Of a stretch of DNA of 64,000 nt, positions 55,418 through 64,000 are shown one piece after another. The position numbers and the translations under genes were made by a program. Source of the stretch: Rhynchopus euleeides (lineage: Eukaryota > Euglenozoa > Diplonemea > Diplonemida > Diplonemidae); assembly GCA_963210315.1 (NCBI GenBank), contig OY723272.1:930001-994000 (forward strand). The letters are read 5' to 3'. Positions within the stretch are counted from its first letter, which is position 1; each line of letters opens with the position of its first letter. Under the pieces are notes generated by a model. The model saw only the letters and a program-made list of their open reading frames with translations, did not search any database and was not told the DNA's origin.

Positions 55418-57029
55418 GTCCTCTTTCATGACTGACGGGTTCACAGCCCTGCCTCCACGCCCTGACTTCTGTGACCCGCATCCCACGTCTGAGGGAGAGT
55501 CTTCCGAGTGCAGTCACCGAGACCAGGCCGCTATCTTCAGTCGGTTTCTGATCTGTAGTTGGAATTACCGTCTGTCAAGTGCACGTGGTGACAATGACTG
55601 TGACCCTGTCCCCCCCGCACCCCCCCTGAAACACACCGTCACGGGTTTGTGGCAGGCTCCTTCCCCCCCCCCCCCCGCACCCCCCCCCCCCCCGTTTTCA
55701 ATTGCGACCCGGTTCCCGGGTTGTGTAGTGGCCGTTTCGCAGCGACCGTCTTCTCATCAGGACGGCCGGTTTCCCTGACGCCGCGATCACCAGTGGTGCG
55801 ACGTTCTTGAAGGAGGTACTTCATCCCCCCCCCCCCGCTCTGTTGCTTGGGTCTGGGCCTGATCGAAGGATCTGGCTGTGTTGCTTCTTACTCTGTTGTG
55901 CCTGTCATCGAAGAACTGTGGGAGGTCGGAACCAAGGAGGAGGAACTGCTGGGACAGTGCTGCATACTCTCTTGATACACCTTGGTAAATCTGCGCTCCA
56001 CTCGCGGTAACCCTAAACCTGGAAACAGGAGACGTCCATCTGGGAACAGATGATCTTGATCGTGTTACCCATCTTTGCTATGAGCTACGATCAGGTTTTT
56101 GTCGTCACATGGGCCCATGAGCCGTGGATCTACTGGTGTTGAAGGACAGGGTGCAGTTCTGGACAATGCATGGTCTGAATCTAAGGGGCTGATGAACCCG
56201 TGGGTCTGATATGATGCAGTGCATGATGACTGTATGCAGCTTCACGGCTGATCTGGAAATCCAGATGGCGGGGAGGTCAAAAAAATGCAGATCTCTTTTT
56301 CCAGCCCCTGCTGTCCGTATGTGCAGGGGCGGTGCATCCAGATACACCGGGGGACCAGCCGTTTAATGAGCTGCCTGCTCCTCCTCTGTGCGTATTTCTC
56401 CTGTCCGTGGCGGCGAATGCGGCGAGGAACTGCGGATTGAGCCCCCCCCCCCCCCCCCCCGTCGGCAGGGGCGGAGCGTGGGCAGGCTGACGGGGCAAGG
56501 CTGTGGCTGTTGAGCCATCGCTCTGGGAGGTCAGCAAAACCTGGAGGAGTATGTGCCACCCCCGGCCGGGGCGCACTCGCACCCGCTGCACACCCGCAGC
56601 AAGATGAGTTGCGGTACCCCGCACAGGTGTTCGAGTGGGCTGCCATGGTCCTGCTCACGACGACCTGCAGGTCACCCGTCCCTGTCGTGCAGGCAGTGCC
56701 AGGAGGTGGTGGCCTCGTCAATCTAGCAGTGTTTGAGTTGACCGGGATGAGGCACTCCACTCTGGGTCTGCTGTTTGTGATGTACAAGCAACAAGCAGGT
56801 CTGACTGGAGTGGCCCTCCTCAACGGGCACACTGGCATCTGTGCAGCAGCACTATCCCACCCCCGGAACGCCCCGCGTAACACCGGTGGGAAGGACATTG
56901 TTCCTGGGCATCTAGAGGAGGACCCGGGCCGTTCGTTGTATTCTTCACAGTCGCAGCCTCCGGCTTGTCGTTGTTCGTCAGCGTTGCGCCCACCCAGCCT
57001 GTGCAGAGAACTTGTGCCGTCTTCAACAG
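55418..57029. other. Intergenic, no supported gene
   Basis: Poly-C tracts (55,660-55,692, 56,443-56,461). Long frames on both strands between 56,240 and 57,160 overlap each other and show no family motif. Confidence 0.35.
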
Positions 57030-57260
57030 TAACTTTTGGCCGACAATTTTTGGGGCATTTTTTCACCAAACAAATTCTCTCTGCTGGCCAAGTCGAAGAC
57101 TCGTTTGGGGACTTTTGGTGTCCCCAATTTTTCAATTTTCGAAAAATATGCTCACTTTGCTAAACTGGACCCAACTCCCCACACTCTTTTTTTAGCGAAA
57201 AACAGCAAATTTCGGCCGATTTTTTCTCATTTTTTTTCATTTTTTTTCACCGACTTTTCC
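57030..57260. repeat. Dispersed repeat L, copy 2
   Basis: TTTGCTAAACTGGACCCAAC and flanking T-rich text match the reverse complement of 12215-12400. Confidence 0.5.
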
Positions 57261-57483
57261 ATACCCCCATTCGCAGGGTTCGGTTGTGCCCCGCCGCGTC
57301 GCAGTCATGGCACTTGGGCTTGGAGTGGGCCCTGCAGACGTTGCGAGCCAGCACCTCCGAACGGGGGGCATAGCGCTCAGCGCCGCACGGCGCCGACCTC
57401 GGGCTGACCGTGTCGAGGGGGTCACGGGTGGGGGCTACGGGAGTAGGGTCCCACTGTTCGCTTCGCGTGTCCCGGTCGGGCAC
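57247..57483 (-). CDS. Zinc-finger-like fragment, partial exon
   Basis: Minus-strand frame ending VCRAHSKPKCHDCDAAGHNR then TLRMG, directly followed by GTATGG, the donor type of other genes here. The Cys/His spacing recalls the B-box-like clusters at 53388-54311. Probably one exon of a related gene; other exons were not found. Confidence 0.3.
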   Translation of the reverse strand: MPDRDTRSEQWDPTPVAPTRDPLDTVSPRSAPCGAERYAPRSEVLARNVCRAHSKPKCHDCDAAGHNRTLRMGVWKSR

Positions 57484-59094
57484 CTCGGTATACGACGGGG
57501 TAAGGTCCAGGCCCCACGACTTGCTCGAGGCCCAGTGGATCGCGCGGATCGCGCACAGTTTTCATGCCATACAAGCCGTGTGATAAAATAGTGCAGAGGC
57601 GGACCGTGCGCTTCGGGGGCATAAGACGGGGGGGATGAGGGCCAAGATAGGTTTCATTGGAGTGGTGTGGTGTCTTCGGGCCGCAAGACACACACACGCA
57701 CCCTGCGCTGCCGATCTCTTCTTGTGCTGGGGTGGGGGGTAAAGAGAGGGGGTGAGGGGGGAGCCAGAACATTAACGGATACCGAGTTGGATTCTTTCGT
57801 CGTGCGATGCAAGCGCAAGCGCAGGCACAGCAGAGAGGGTGGAGGCGGAGGCGGAGGTGAACACACAACAAAGCTCTTGCCTTTTTGCATGTCGGGAACA
57901 AAGATGGGGAGGGAGGGGGGGGGGGGGGGGAGGGGGGTCTGCTGTTTGATCCCGCCAACCCAAAAAAAACCAAAAAAAATGTTATTCCAGCTTTTCCTCC
58001 GTTATCTCTGGTAATGTGAGAGATTTTTGCATAGGGGCAAAGCGAAACCGTCTTCTCATAAAACATTAGGGGGCACTGCCAACAAGGAATCGAACGCCAA
58101 TCGACCCAGGTGCGTTGTACTGCTTGCATCCAGGCAGGACACACTGCCTGTGATGCTGACACCCCGCAGCACCCCCGACACCTGGTCTGACGGTGTGCCG
58201 GCAAAACTCGCTTGTTCTCCTATTAAATTTAGGAGGGAATTCACCAAAAAAGCACGCCGTTTCCAGCACCAGGAGCAAAGAACCCCCAGGGTGGTGCGGG
58301 CTGAAGCAGGGCTGAACAACAGCATTAACACAGGGCGGAAGGGGGTGGGCCACCCGAACACAGAATAATTGTCAATGAGAGCCGGTGCCATGAATGGAGT
58401 CTGCCACGACATGAAACGTTGCGGTTGGGGTTTCTTAGAGATAGCTCAGAGGGGGTGATGATTGGGATGAGGTAGGGTGTGGGGAGAGCGCCAAATTCCA
58501 TTCAGATCTCATCGTGACGATATTTCATGGGGGGGAGGGGGATGGGGGGGATGAGTTTTCTTAGAGAGGATTCCATATTTTTTTTGGTTATTTTTTTTTG
58601 CTTTTTTTCCCCTGAGCGTTGAGCCGTGCCAGCACAACGTGCTTCACCTCGGTACGCGAGAAAACATGCCATCTCGCGTGAGCTGTGCACAGAACTCCAC
58701 AAAACGTTGATGTATGTCCTGGATGAACCTCTGCAATGCAGGTCACACACAGGGCACCCCCCCACCCCCTCTTCAACCAACAGAAAAACCACCTCATTTT
58801 TTCCACCGGCCACCACTCCACACCCCCCCCCCCTCAGAGAACAACGCGTGATGGCTTGATAGCCTTTTGACATCTTACAGATAATCGACACCACACCCCC
58901 CAACCCCAACACCCCCCCCCCCCCATGGTTCTGACAACAACATGCACACAGCCTGATTCGTGTGATCCTCTTTTCATTCATGCTTTTCAAGCCTTTTGTA
59001 TATATTTTTGGCATCGACAACCCTCCCTCCCCCCCCCCCCCCCCCCCGCCCCCCCTCCTCACTCTGTCCAATGCAATCACCACTGAGGGAACGC
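57484..59094. other. Intergenic, low complexity
   Basis: Poly-G at 57,907-57,940 and poly-C near 59,030-59,055. No gene supported. Confidence 0.4.
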
Positions 59095-61020
59095 CTAATC
59101 AAGGTCAGCCCAGCTCGTGGACGCAGGAATAACCTCAGGCTGGGGTGGCACCGGCGAGGCCTCCACCACTGCCGCCGCAGGAGCCGCTGCCGGCACCGCC
59201 GGCTCCACCGGGGCAGATGTCACGCTGGGTGTGGTGGCAGCCGCTGCGACTCCCCACCTCCCCACCTGCTTCCCGCCCCTGCCCGAGGCCGAGGCCGAAC
59301 CGCCACGCGACGCCTTGCCACCCTTGCCTCTGCTCGGCACCGCGCCCCCCCGGCCCCCGCCAGAGCTGGCGCCCTTCCCTGCCGCCTGCCGGGCACCCTT
59401 GCGCGACCCCTGCGTCGCGATAGGCGCCCCCGCAAGCTGCGCCGACGGAATGGCGGGCCCGGCGCTGCTGGGCCCCTGCTGGGGCTCTGTGTAGACGCCC
59501 TGCCCAGCCTCTCCGAAGCCCACGCCGCTGCCAGACATGTCCCCCTCGGAGTAGCCCCACCACACAACGCCGTTGCCCCAGGTGTCCTGCGGGGTGTCGA
59601 TGGAGTCGTTGTAGGAACAGGACGAGGCGAGGAGGGAGGAGTCACGCCCCGTGTCCCAGTCGCTCGCCGCGGGGCCGGCGAAGTGGTAGGCATCGTAGGA
59701 AGCTGCGTCGTAGCCCGATGCGCTGTACCCCGAGTTGTCAAGGGGTTGGAAGGCTGCTGCCTCGGGGTGCAGCTCGCTCTGGTCGTACACCTGGTAGACA
59801 ACAGACTTCTTCTTCGGCAGGGTCACCTTCGGCGTGATACGCTGGTGGGCAACGGGTGCCGGAGCAGACCCCCTCTCTGCGATGGGGGCAAGCGCCGCCT
59901 CCTCGCGGTCCGGCGACACGCCGCGCGACCCCTCGGAGCTGCCCTCGCCGCCCCCCGCGCTGCCACGCCCCGGGGAGTCACCGCCGCTGCCGCTTCCGCC
60001 TGCCGGGACTGCCACGGCGATGTAGGGCTCCTTGGCCCCACCCTTCCGCCCGTCACGCGCGCCCTTCTTCCCCTTCGGGCGCTCAATTCTCGGGTGGACA
60101 GGGGTGTCGGGTCCGATGAGGGAGATAACGGTCGGCTTCCCCGGGTCGGTTGTCCAGGTGAAGCAGTCGCGGTGTTTGTTGAGGGCGCGCATCAGCACCG
60201 AGAAGGCGGGAGAGACGTACTGAATGAACTCATCCCTCGATGCGATGCGGAGGAGGATGTCATCCGTCGTCATGTCGCCGTCCACCAGGAGCTCCTTCAG
60301 GAAGGCGGTGAGCCGCACCTCGATCTCCTCCTCTTCATCGGAGAGGCGGGAGCGCTCCTTCTGCCGCAGCACCACACGCAGCTCGCCGATCATGCCGATG
60401 TCCTCCATCCCGCGGTTCACAATCTCCTGCTCGCCATACTGAAACACGTTGAACACATTGTCGTGCGACGTGATGAAGCTGTTCCAGTCGGGATGGATCG
60501 GCCCGATGACATCCTCATACAGCTCTGTGTCCACCTCGCGGCTGCGATCCCCCACGAGGCGCGAGGGGAGGGAGCCGCGGCGTGGGTTGACCTCGTCATC
60601 CTCCAACACGTTCTTCACAAGCTGGACGAGGCGCTTCTCGGCAGCGCTGACGATGGGCAGCGTGGGGTCGATCGGCTGGCAGGAGATGGTGAGGGCCAGG
60701 GTGGATGGGGGGTTTGCAAGCCAGTCGTGGCAGGTGCGGACCGCCTGGCGGCGGCCCTGCAGGCTGCCTGTTCCCATCTCGTAGACTGCGTCGAGGATGA
60801 GCGAGCCGGACCACTCGGTGTTGTGCTGGGGGATGACATTTGGGGAAAGCATGACGCACTCCAGAGTGCCCGTCTTGCCCAGCATCGCGCGGAGCTCCTG
60901 CGAGGCTGTCGCTGATATCGTGTCCTTGGCACCCAGCTCGGTCGGCAGCGTGCAGCGCAGGAGCTGCACCCCGTTCAGCATCACCGTTGCGAACGGGCGT
61001 TGCATTTCCAACGGAGACAT
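59095..61020 (-). CDS. Large unknown protein, possible winged-helix part
   Basis: 641 residues from the Met at 61020 (MSPLEMQRPFATVMLNGVQL) to TSWADLD-stop. The first 330 residues look globular. Within them FLKELLVDGDMTTDDILLRI followed by FSVLMRALNKHRDCFTW and PTVISLIG has the length and hydrophobic pattern of a winged-helix or LOTUS-like module, which is only a guess. A basic KGKKGARDGRKGG follows, then Gly/Ser/Ala-rich and Tyr/Asp-rich disordered regions and an RG-rich segment (about 570-600) of the kind found in RNA-binding proteins. In-frame codons extend upstream to 61125, but that part looks like intron or UTR. Confidence 0.6.
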   Translation of the reverse strand: MSPLEMQRPFATVMLNGVQLLRCTLPTELGAKDTISATASQELRAMLGKTGTLECVMLSPNVIPQHNTEWSGSLILDAVYEMGTGSLQGRRQAVRTCHDWLANPPSTLALTISCQPIDPTLPIVSAAEKRLVQLVKNVLEDDEVNPRRGSLPSRLVGDRSREVDTELYEDVIGPIHPDWNSFITSHDNVFNVFQYGEQEIVNRGMEDIGMIGELRVVLRQKERSRLSDEEEEIEVRLTAFLKELLVDGDMTTDDILLRIASRDEFIQYVSPAFSVLMRALNKHRDCFTWTTDPGKPTVISLIGPDTPVHPRIERPKGKKGARDGRKGGAKEPYIAVAVPAGGSGSGGDSPGRGSAGGGEGSSEGSRGVSPDREEAALAPIAERGSAPAPVAHQRITPKVTLPKKKSVVYQVYDQSELHPEAAAFQPLDNSGYSASGYDAASYDAYHFAGPAASDWDTGRDSSLLASSCSYNDSIDTPQDTWGNGVVWWGYSEGDMSGSGVGFGEAGQGVYTEPQQGPSSAGPAIPSAQLAGAPIATQGSRKGARQAAGKGASSGGGRGGAVPSRGKGGKASRGGSASASGRGGKQVGRWGVAAAATTPSVTSAPVEPAVPAAAPAAAVVEASPVPPQPEVIPASTSWADLD

Positions 61021-61587
61021 CGCTGCGTGGGTTTCTTGTGTAGACTGCCTGGGGCCGTGTTGAGGTGGAGTGAGAGAATAACGCATCGCAAACATCGCAA
61101 GAAAAAAAACGTCACACACACACACACCTCTGCACTCTCAGCAGATTCAACGGGATGGGGGAATGGGGGGGCTGTGCTATCGGAGGGGGTCGGGCAAGTT
61201 GGGGTTGCCCGCCTCCCCCCCGCCCTTCTGAAGGGGAGTAAATACATGCGGGCTCCCAGAAGAAGAGGCCCGAAGGAGGGTCTTCGCTCTGGAGTGGAGA
61301 AGGGGGGGGGGGGGTAGGGGGGGTCATAAGCCCGTACACGGTGGACTCCAGCGGGGGTAGGGTAACCCTTTTCGGGAGTCTCAACTAGGGGGAGTCCAAC
61401 TCCCGCTAGCGGGAGTATAGACTCCCGCTAGCGGGAGTCTGACTCCCCCTAGCGGGAGTCTTTTCACCTATTTTCACTCATTTTTCCCATGATACCTATG
61501 CAATGTGGCACTCGTCACTGAAGTACAGCCACACCAAACGAAACGGACGTTTCCACCCATCCCAGCTCGCAGACCTGATTCACAAAA

Positions 61588-61968
61588 ATGGGGAAGACGA
61601 CAACGAAGCCGGCAGCGAAGCCGGCGGCAAAGTCGATTAAGAAGAAGAAGAGCGCAGAGAGTCCCGAGGCTGCGGAGGCGACGAACATTGTGCATAATTT
61701 TTGCACGGCCTTCCCTGTTAAAAAAGGGGGCAGTGTGCTGACACTGGGATCCATTAGAAGGCTCCTAGCAACGGTGTTGAGCAAGGAGCTCCACAAGCAC
61801 AGCACCCAGGTGGCCAACGCAATCATCGCCATGTCTTCCCTGACATGGATAAGTTCGCTGTCAGGGAAGTCGCAACGATGCGGAAGGAGGGCGCTCTCCG
61901 TCATATACAAGGTGGAGGCGAAGTATGGCAAGGTGCAGGATACAAACGTGTCGTCGGGGGCAGCCTGA
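61588..61968 (+). CDS. Family B H2B-like ORF, copy 2
   Basis: 126 residues, the same as 28536-28916 except for two substitutions. The frame is kept open in both copies. Confidence 0.45.
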   Translation: MGKTTTKPAAKPAAKSIKKKKSAESPEAAEATNIVHNFCTAFPVKKGGSVLTLGSIRRLLATVLSKELHKHSTQVANAIIAMSSLTWISSLSGKSQRCGRRALSVIYKVEAKYGKVQDTNVSSGAA

Positions 61969-62233
61969 AGCCGCGAATGATCGCGACACGGGCGAACGGC
62001 TTGGCACCGTGGGTCTGGATAGATGCTGGAGTTCGGCCGGGTGAAACCGGAAGTCGCAGCAAAATTTGCCCCCCCAGATTTCTTCCTCAAACCCACCCGT
62101 GGGCTGATCCGGCCTTGCACGGTGGACTCCAGCGGGGGTAGGGTACCACTACCGGGTTTAACCCTTTTCGGGAGTCTCAACTAGGGGGAGTCCAACTCCC
62201 GCTAGCGGGAGTATAGATCAGCAGTGGGCAACA

Positions 62234-62503
62234 ATGAGGCGATGCGGGGGGCGAGGGCACCGATGCTCACTGTGCGACATCCCAGAAGAACGCTGGTATC
62301 AACAGGTGCATCGATACCCGCACCTGACTCTCTCTGAGATAAAAGAGGCTGGCTACCCCTCCCTCTTGGCAGGTGTGCTTCCCAATGCCCGCTACGTCAC
62401 CCCAGCACTCCATGACTGCAAGGGGCTCGCCATGCGGCTGATCAGGGTACTGGATGAGACAACAAAAAAATATTCGACAAGACCTGTACAAACCTTGCAC
62501 TGA
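62234..62503 (+). CDS. Family B CxxC ORF, copy 2
   Basis: 89 residues, uninterrupted version of the frame at 29182. It ends at TGA just before the large ORF, which begins at the adjacent ATG (62504) in another frame. A small intron or frameshift between them is possible. Confidence 0.45.
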   Translation: MRRCGGRGHRCSLCDIPEERWYQQVHRYPHLTLSEIKEAGYPSLLAGVLPNARYVTPALHDCKGLAMRLIRVLDETTKKYSTRPVQTLH

Positions 62504-63370
62504 ATGTGTCGCAGAATGGGACAGGTGCTCAGTTCCGGAAGGTCGTGCTTGCCTGTCACAGGACACACCTACAAGGGCTTGTTCCGCTACCTCTTTGTCT
62601 CCCTTGCAGACCTCATGCATTTCCGGTATGCAGACATCCCCTGGCACTTCTGGGGATGCAAGGATGAGTCAGCCCGGATTCCCTTCTTGCGTGCTCGGAT
62701 CTCAGGGCATATATTTCACTGGTTGATGGAGCATGCCGAAAAGGGATCAACGCGCAATGCCTACGTACACAGTCTCCATCATTGGTGGGCTCCAGAAGAT
62801 GCAGTGCCTCTGCAGAACAACGACGAATTTGAAGAAGCAGAGAACGGACATCGCAAGAAAGATGCCGTTACAATCGCCAGCTCCGCAACTTACGAGAGAG
62901 ATCTTGCGATGGCAGAAGAGAAGCGGCGCGCATCGGGCATGCCTTGGAAGGTTGCGCACCTGTCGCAGGACGGGATCCTCGGGTATAGAGAAGTCATTCT
63001 GTGTCCGTGTCTGCACACCCGACACGCTCATAGATTGGCTGTGTATGTTCTTTGCACACAGTTGACACAGCTGCAGAAGGGGTTTGTGCACTGCAACACA
63101 CAGGACTTCGTTGAACCCATCAGCGCGCCCTACTTCCTGTCCCGGTTCCCCGAAGGACACCGCAAATTATCGCTCTGCTTGTGCAAAATGCCAATCCCGC
63201 TGGGGGCGACTTTCACACCATTCGTGTCATCTGAGGCGACTTTGAGCACGCTTGACCAACGCGCACAGCAGGAGGGGGATGACAGTTCTGACGAAGAAGA
63301 TGAGGCCTGCAGGATGGCTTGTCTTGCCCAAGGTGTAACACAACTACGACAGGCGATGGCCGCACTTTGA
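62504..63370 (+). CDS. Family B large ORF, copy 2, unknown
   Basis: 288 residues starting MCRRMGQVLSSGRSC. It has the same middle as 30121-30873, then CLCKMPIPLGATFTPFVSSE and an acidic DDSSDEEDEA near the end. No known domain. It may be transposase or an accessory protein of family B. Confidence 0.5.
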   Translation: MCRRMGQVLSSGRSCLPVTGHTYKGLFRYLFVSLADLMHFRYADIPWHFWGCKDESARIPFLRARISGHIFHWLMEHAEKGSTRNAYVHSLHHWWAPEDAVPLQNNDEFEEAENGHRKKDAVTIASSATYERDLAMAEEKRRASGMPWKVAHLSQDGILGYREVILCPCLHTRHAHRLAVYVLCTQLTQLQKGFVHCNTQDFVEPISAPYFLSRFPEGHRKLSLCLCKMPIPLGATFTPFVSSEATLSTLDQRAQQEGDDSSDEEDEACRMACLAQGVTQLRQAMAAL

Positions 63371-63687
63371 CACCTCAAATTCTAACCGCTCACCTCCGCA
63401 GGTGCAGCCGCTACCAGGAGGATAGGTAGGTAGTCCAGAGTCCGGGGAAACTGACAGAAGCAAAACAAGCCCCTCCCCATCCCTCTTCCACCATGATTTT
63501 ACCCCCCACGCCAGTAGACTGTAACTATATCATGGGAAAAATGGATGAAAATAGGTGAAAAGACTCCCGCTAGGGGGAGTCAGACTCCCCCTAGCGGGAG
63601 TATAGACTCCCGCTAGCGGGAGTCTTTGACACCCGCTCAGACTCCCGCTCCCAGACTCCCGCTAGGGCCGCTGGAGTCCACCGTGTA

Positions 63688-64000
63688 CAAAACCACATTT
63701 TTCAACATACCATCAGAACCGCCCTAATACCTGATCTGACCCGAAAATCCGACCCATACCCCCCCGGAAACCGTCTGGAGCCCACTTGTGACACCTGATA
63801 CGCACTTTTGTGATGATTTTTTGGGGTCCTAAAAAATGTACCTCAGTTTCGTACCTTGCCTTTGTACCTGAACCACTCCCGACCGCAATATTTCGTTCTT
63901 TGCAAGGGAAGGGTGTCACTACGCTCACCCAGCACGCCGAGCAACACATGCCGCGTGCCCAGGGCCTCGCAGAGGTGTCAGATGCTGCTGCAGAGGGGTA
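63688..64000. other. Window end, no gene seen
   Basis: Ordinary sequence to the window edge. No motif or repeat recognised. Confidence 0.4.

Larger units (their letters stand above)
61337..63685. mobile_element. Family B DNA transposon, copy 2 (no hAT insert)
   Basis: Same ends as copy 1, flanked by TA (61335-61336, 63686-63687). It lacks the 661-bp hAT insertion, has one extra 22-bp palindromic unit near the right end, and otherwise differs by scattered single bases. The internal second left end is at 62118. Confidence 0.9.

Noticed and set aside
56242-57163. Overlapping 297- and 217-residue frames on opposite strands
   Set aside because: Neither shows a domain, and both run through repeat L.
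28285-63685. CACGGTG ends of families A and B as RAG/Transib-type signal heptamers (CACAGTG)
   Set aside because: RAG/Transib elements make 5-bp duplications; only 2-bp TA or TG flanks are seen here, and no RAG1-like core is recognisable in the ORFs.
1-64000. CRISPR arrays, rRNA genes, bacterial operons
   Set aside because: None found. Word arrays in the elements have no regular spacer pattern, and gene structure is eukaryotic.

Overview
The window is nuclear DNA from a GC-rich, repeat-laden, probably unicellular eukaryote. It has spliced genes for a proteasome beta-5 subunit, a Tctex1-type dynein light chain, a NEK-like kinase and an FG-repeat protein. The dynein chain suggests a lineage with cilia. 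Every intron I could place with support opens with GTATG. I cannot name the species; an alveolate such as a chromerid would fit, but that is a guess.

Layout. 1-5128: G-rich DNA, then a composite transposon (family A) whose ends are arrays of ACATGTA-like words; it holds an assembly gap, a hAT-type transposase and a TA-flanked element (family C). 5129-12782: element graveyard with a solo-LTR-like fossil split by a hAT element, a 10-bp repeat array seen twice, and a decayed hAT transposase. 12783-16500: about 3.4 kb of 41-bp minisatellite in two diverged blocks. 16500-27500: kinase gene, PSMB5 (five exons solved) and a doubtful further gene. 28012-34174: a second family A element opened by three later insertions (B, D, E), with a hAT insertion inside B. 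35311-41322: a GGCGATAA-rich element (M), the FG-repeat gene, the dynein light chain gene (three exons solved) and a second family C copy. 43081-44398: hAT element with an 8-bp target duplication, itself hit by family F. 46584-52301: a LINE with both ORFs open. 53388-61020: a Cys/His-rich ORF, small elements and one large unknown gene. 61337-63685: second family B copy, which supplies the empty site for the hAT insertion in the first.

Most striking is the LINE. ORF1 and ORF2 share one frame and are parted by a single UGA followed by CGG, a known leaky context. ORF2 has no in-frame ATG until most of the endonuclease domain has passed. A canonical 2A motif (GDIEQNPGP) sits between the stop and the endonuclease. 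Read-through followed by 2A separation would make a free ORF2 protein; this is inference, but every part is visible.

The second theme is a set of DNA elements (A, B, E, M) whose ends are microarrays of short self-complementary words, and two (C, D) that carry hairpins near both ends between short outer TIRs and TA flanks. Families A and B share the terminal octamer CACGGTGG and 2-bp flanking repeats, so one transposase may move both. All supported host genes lie on the minus strand.
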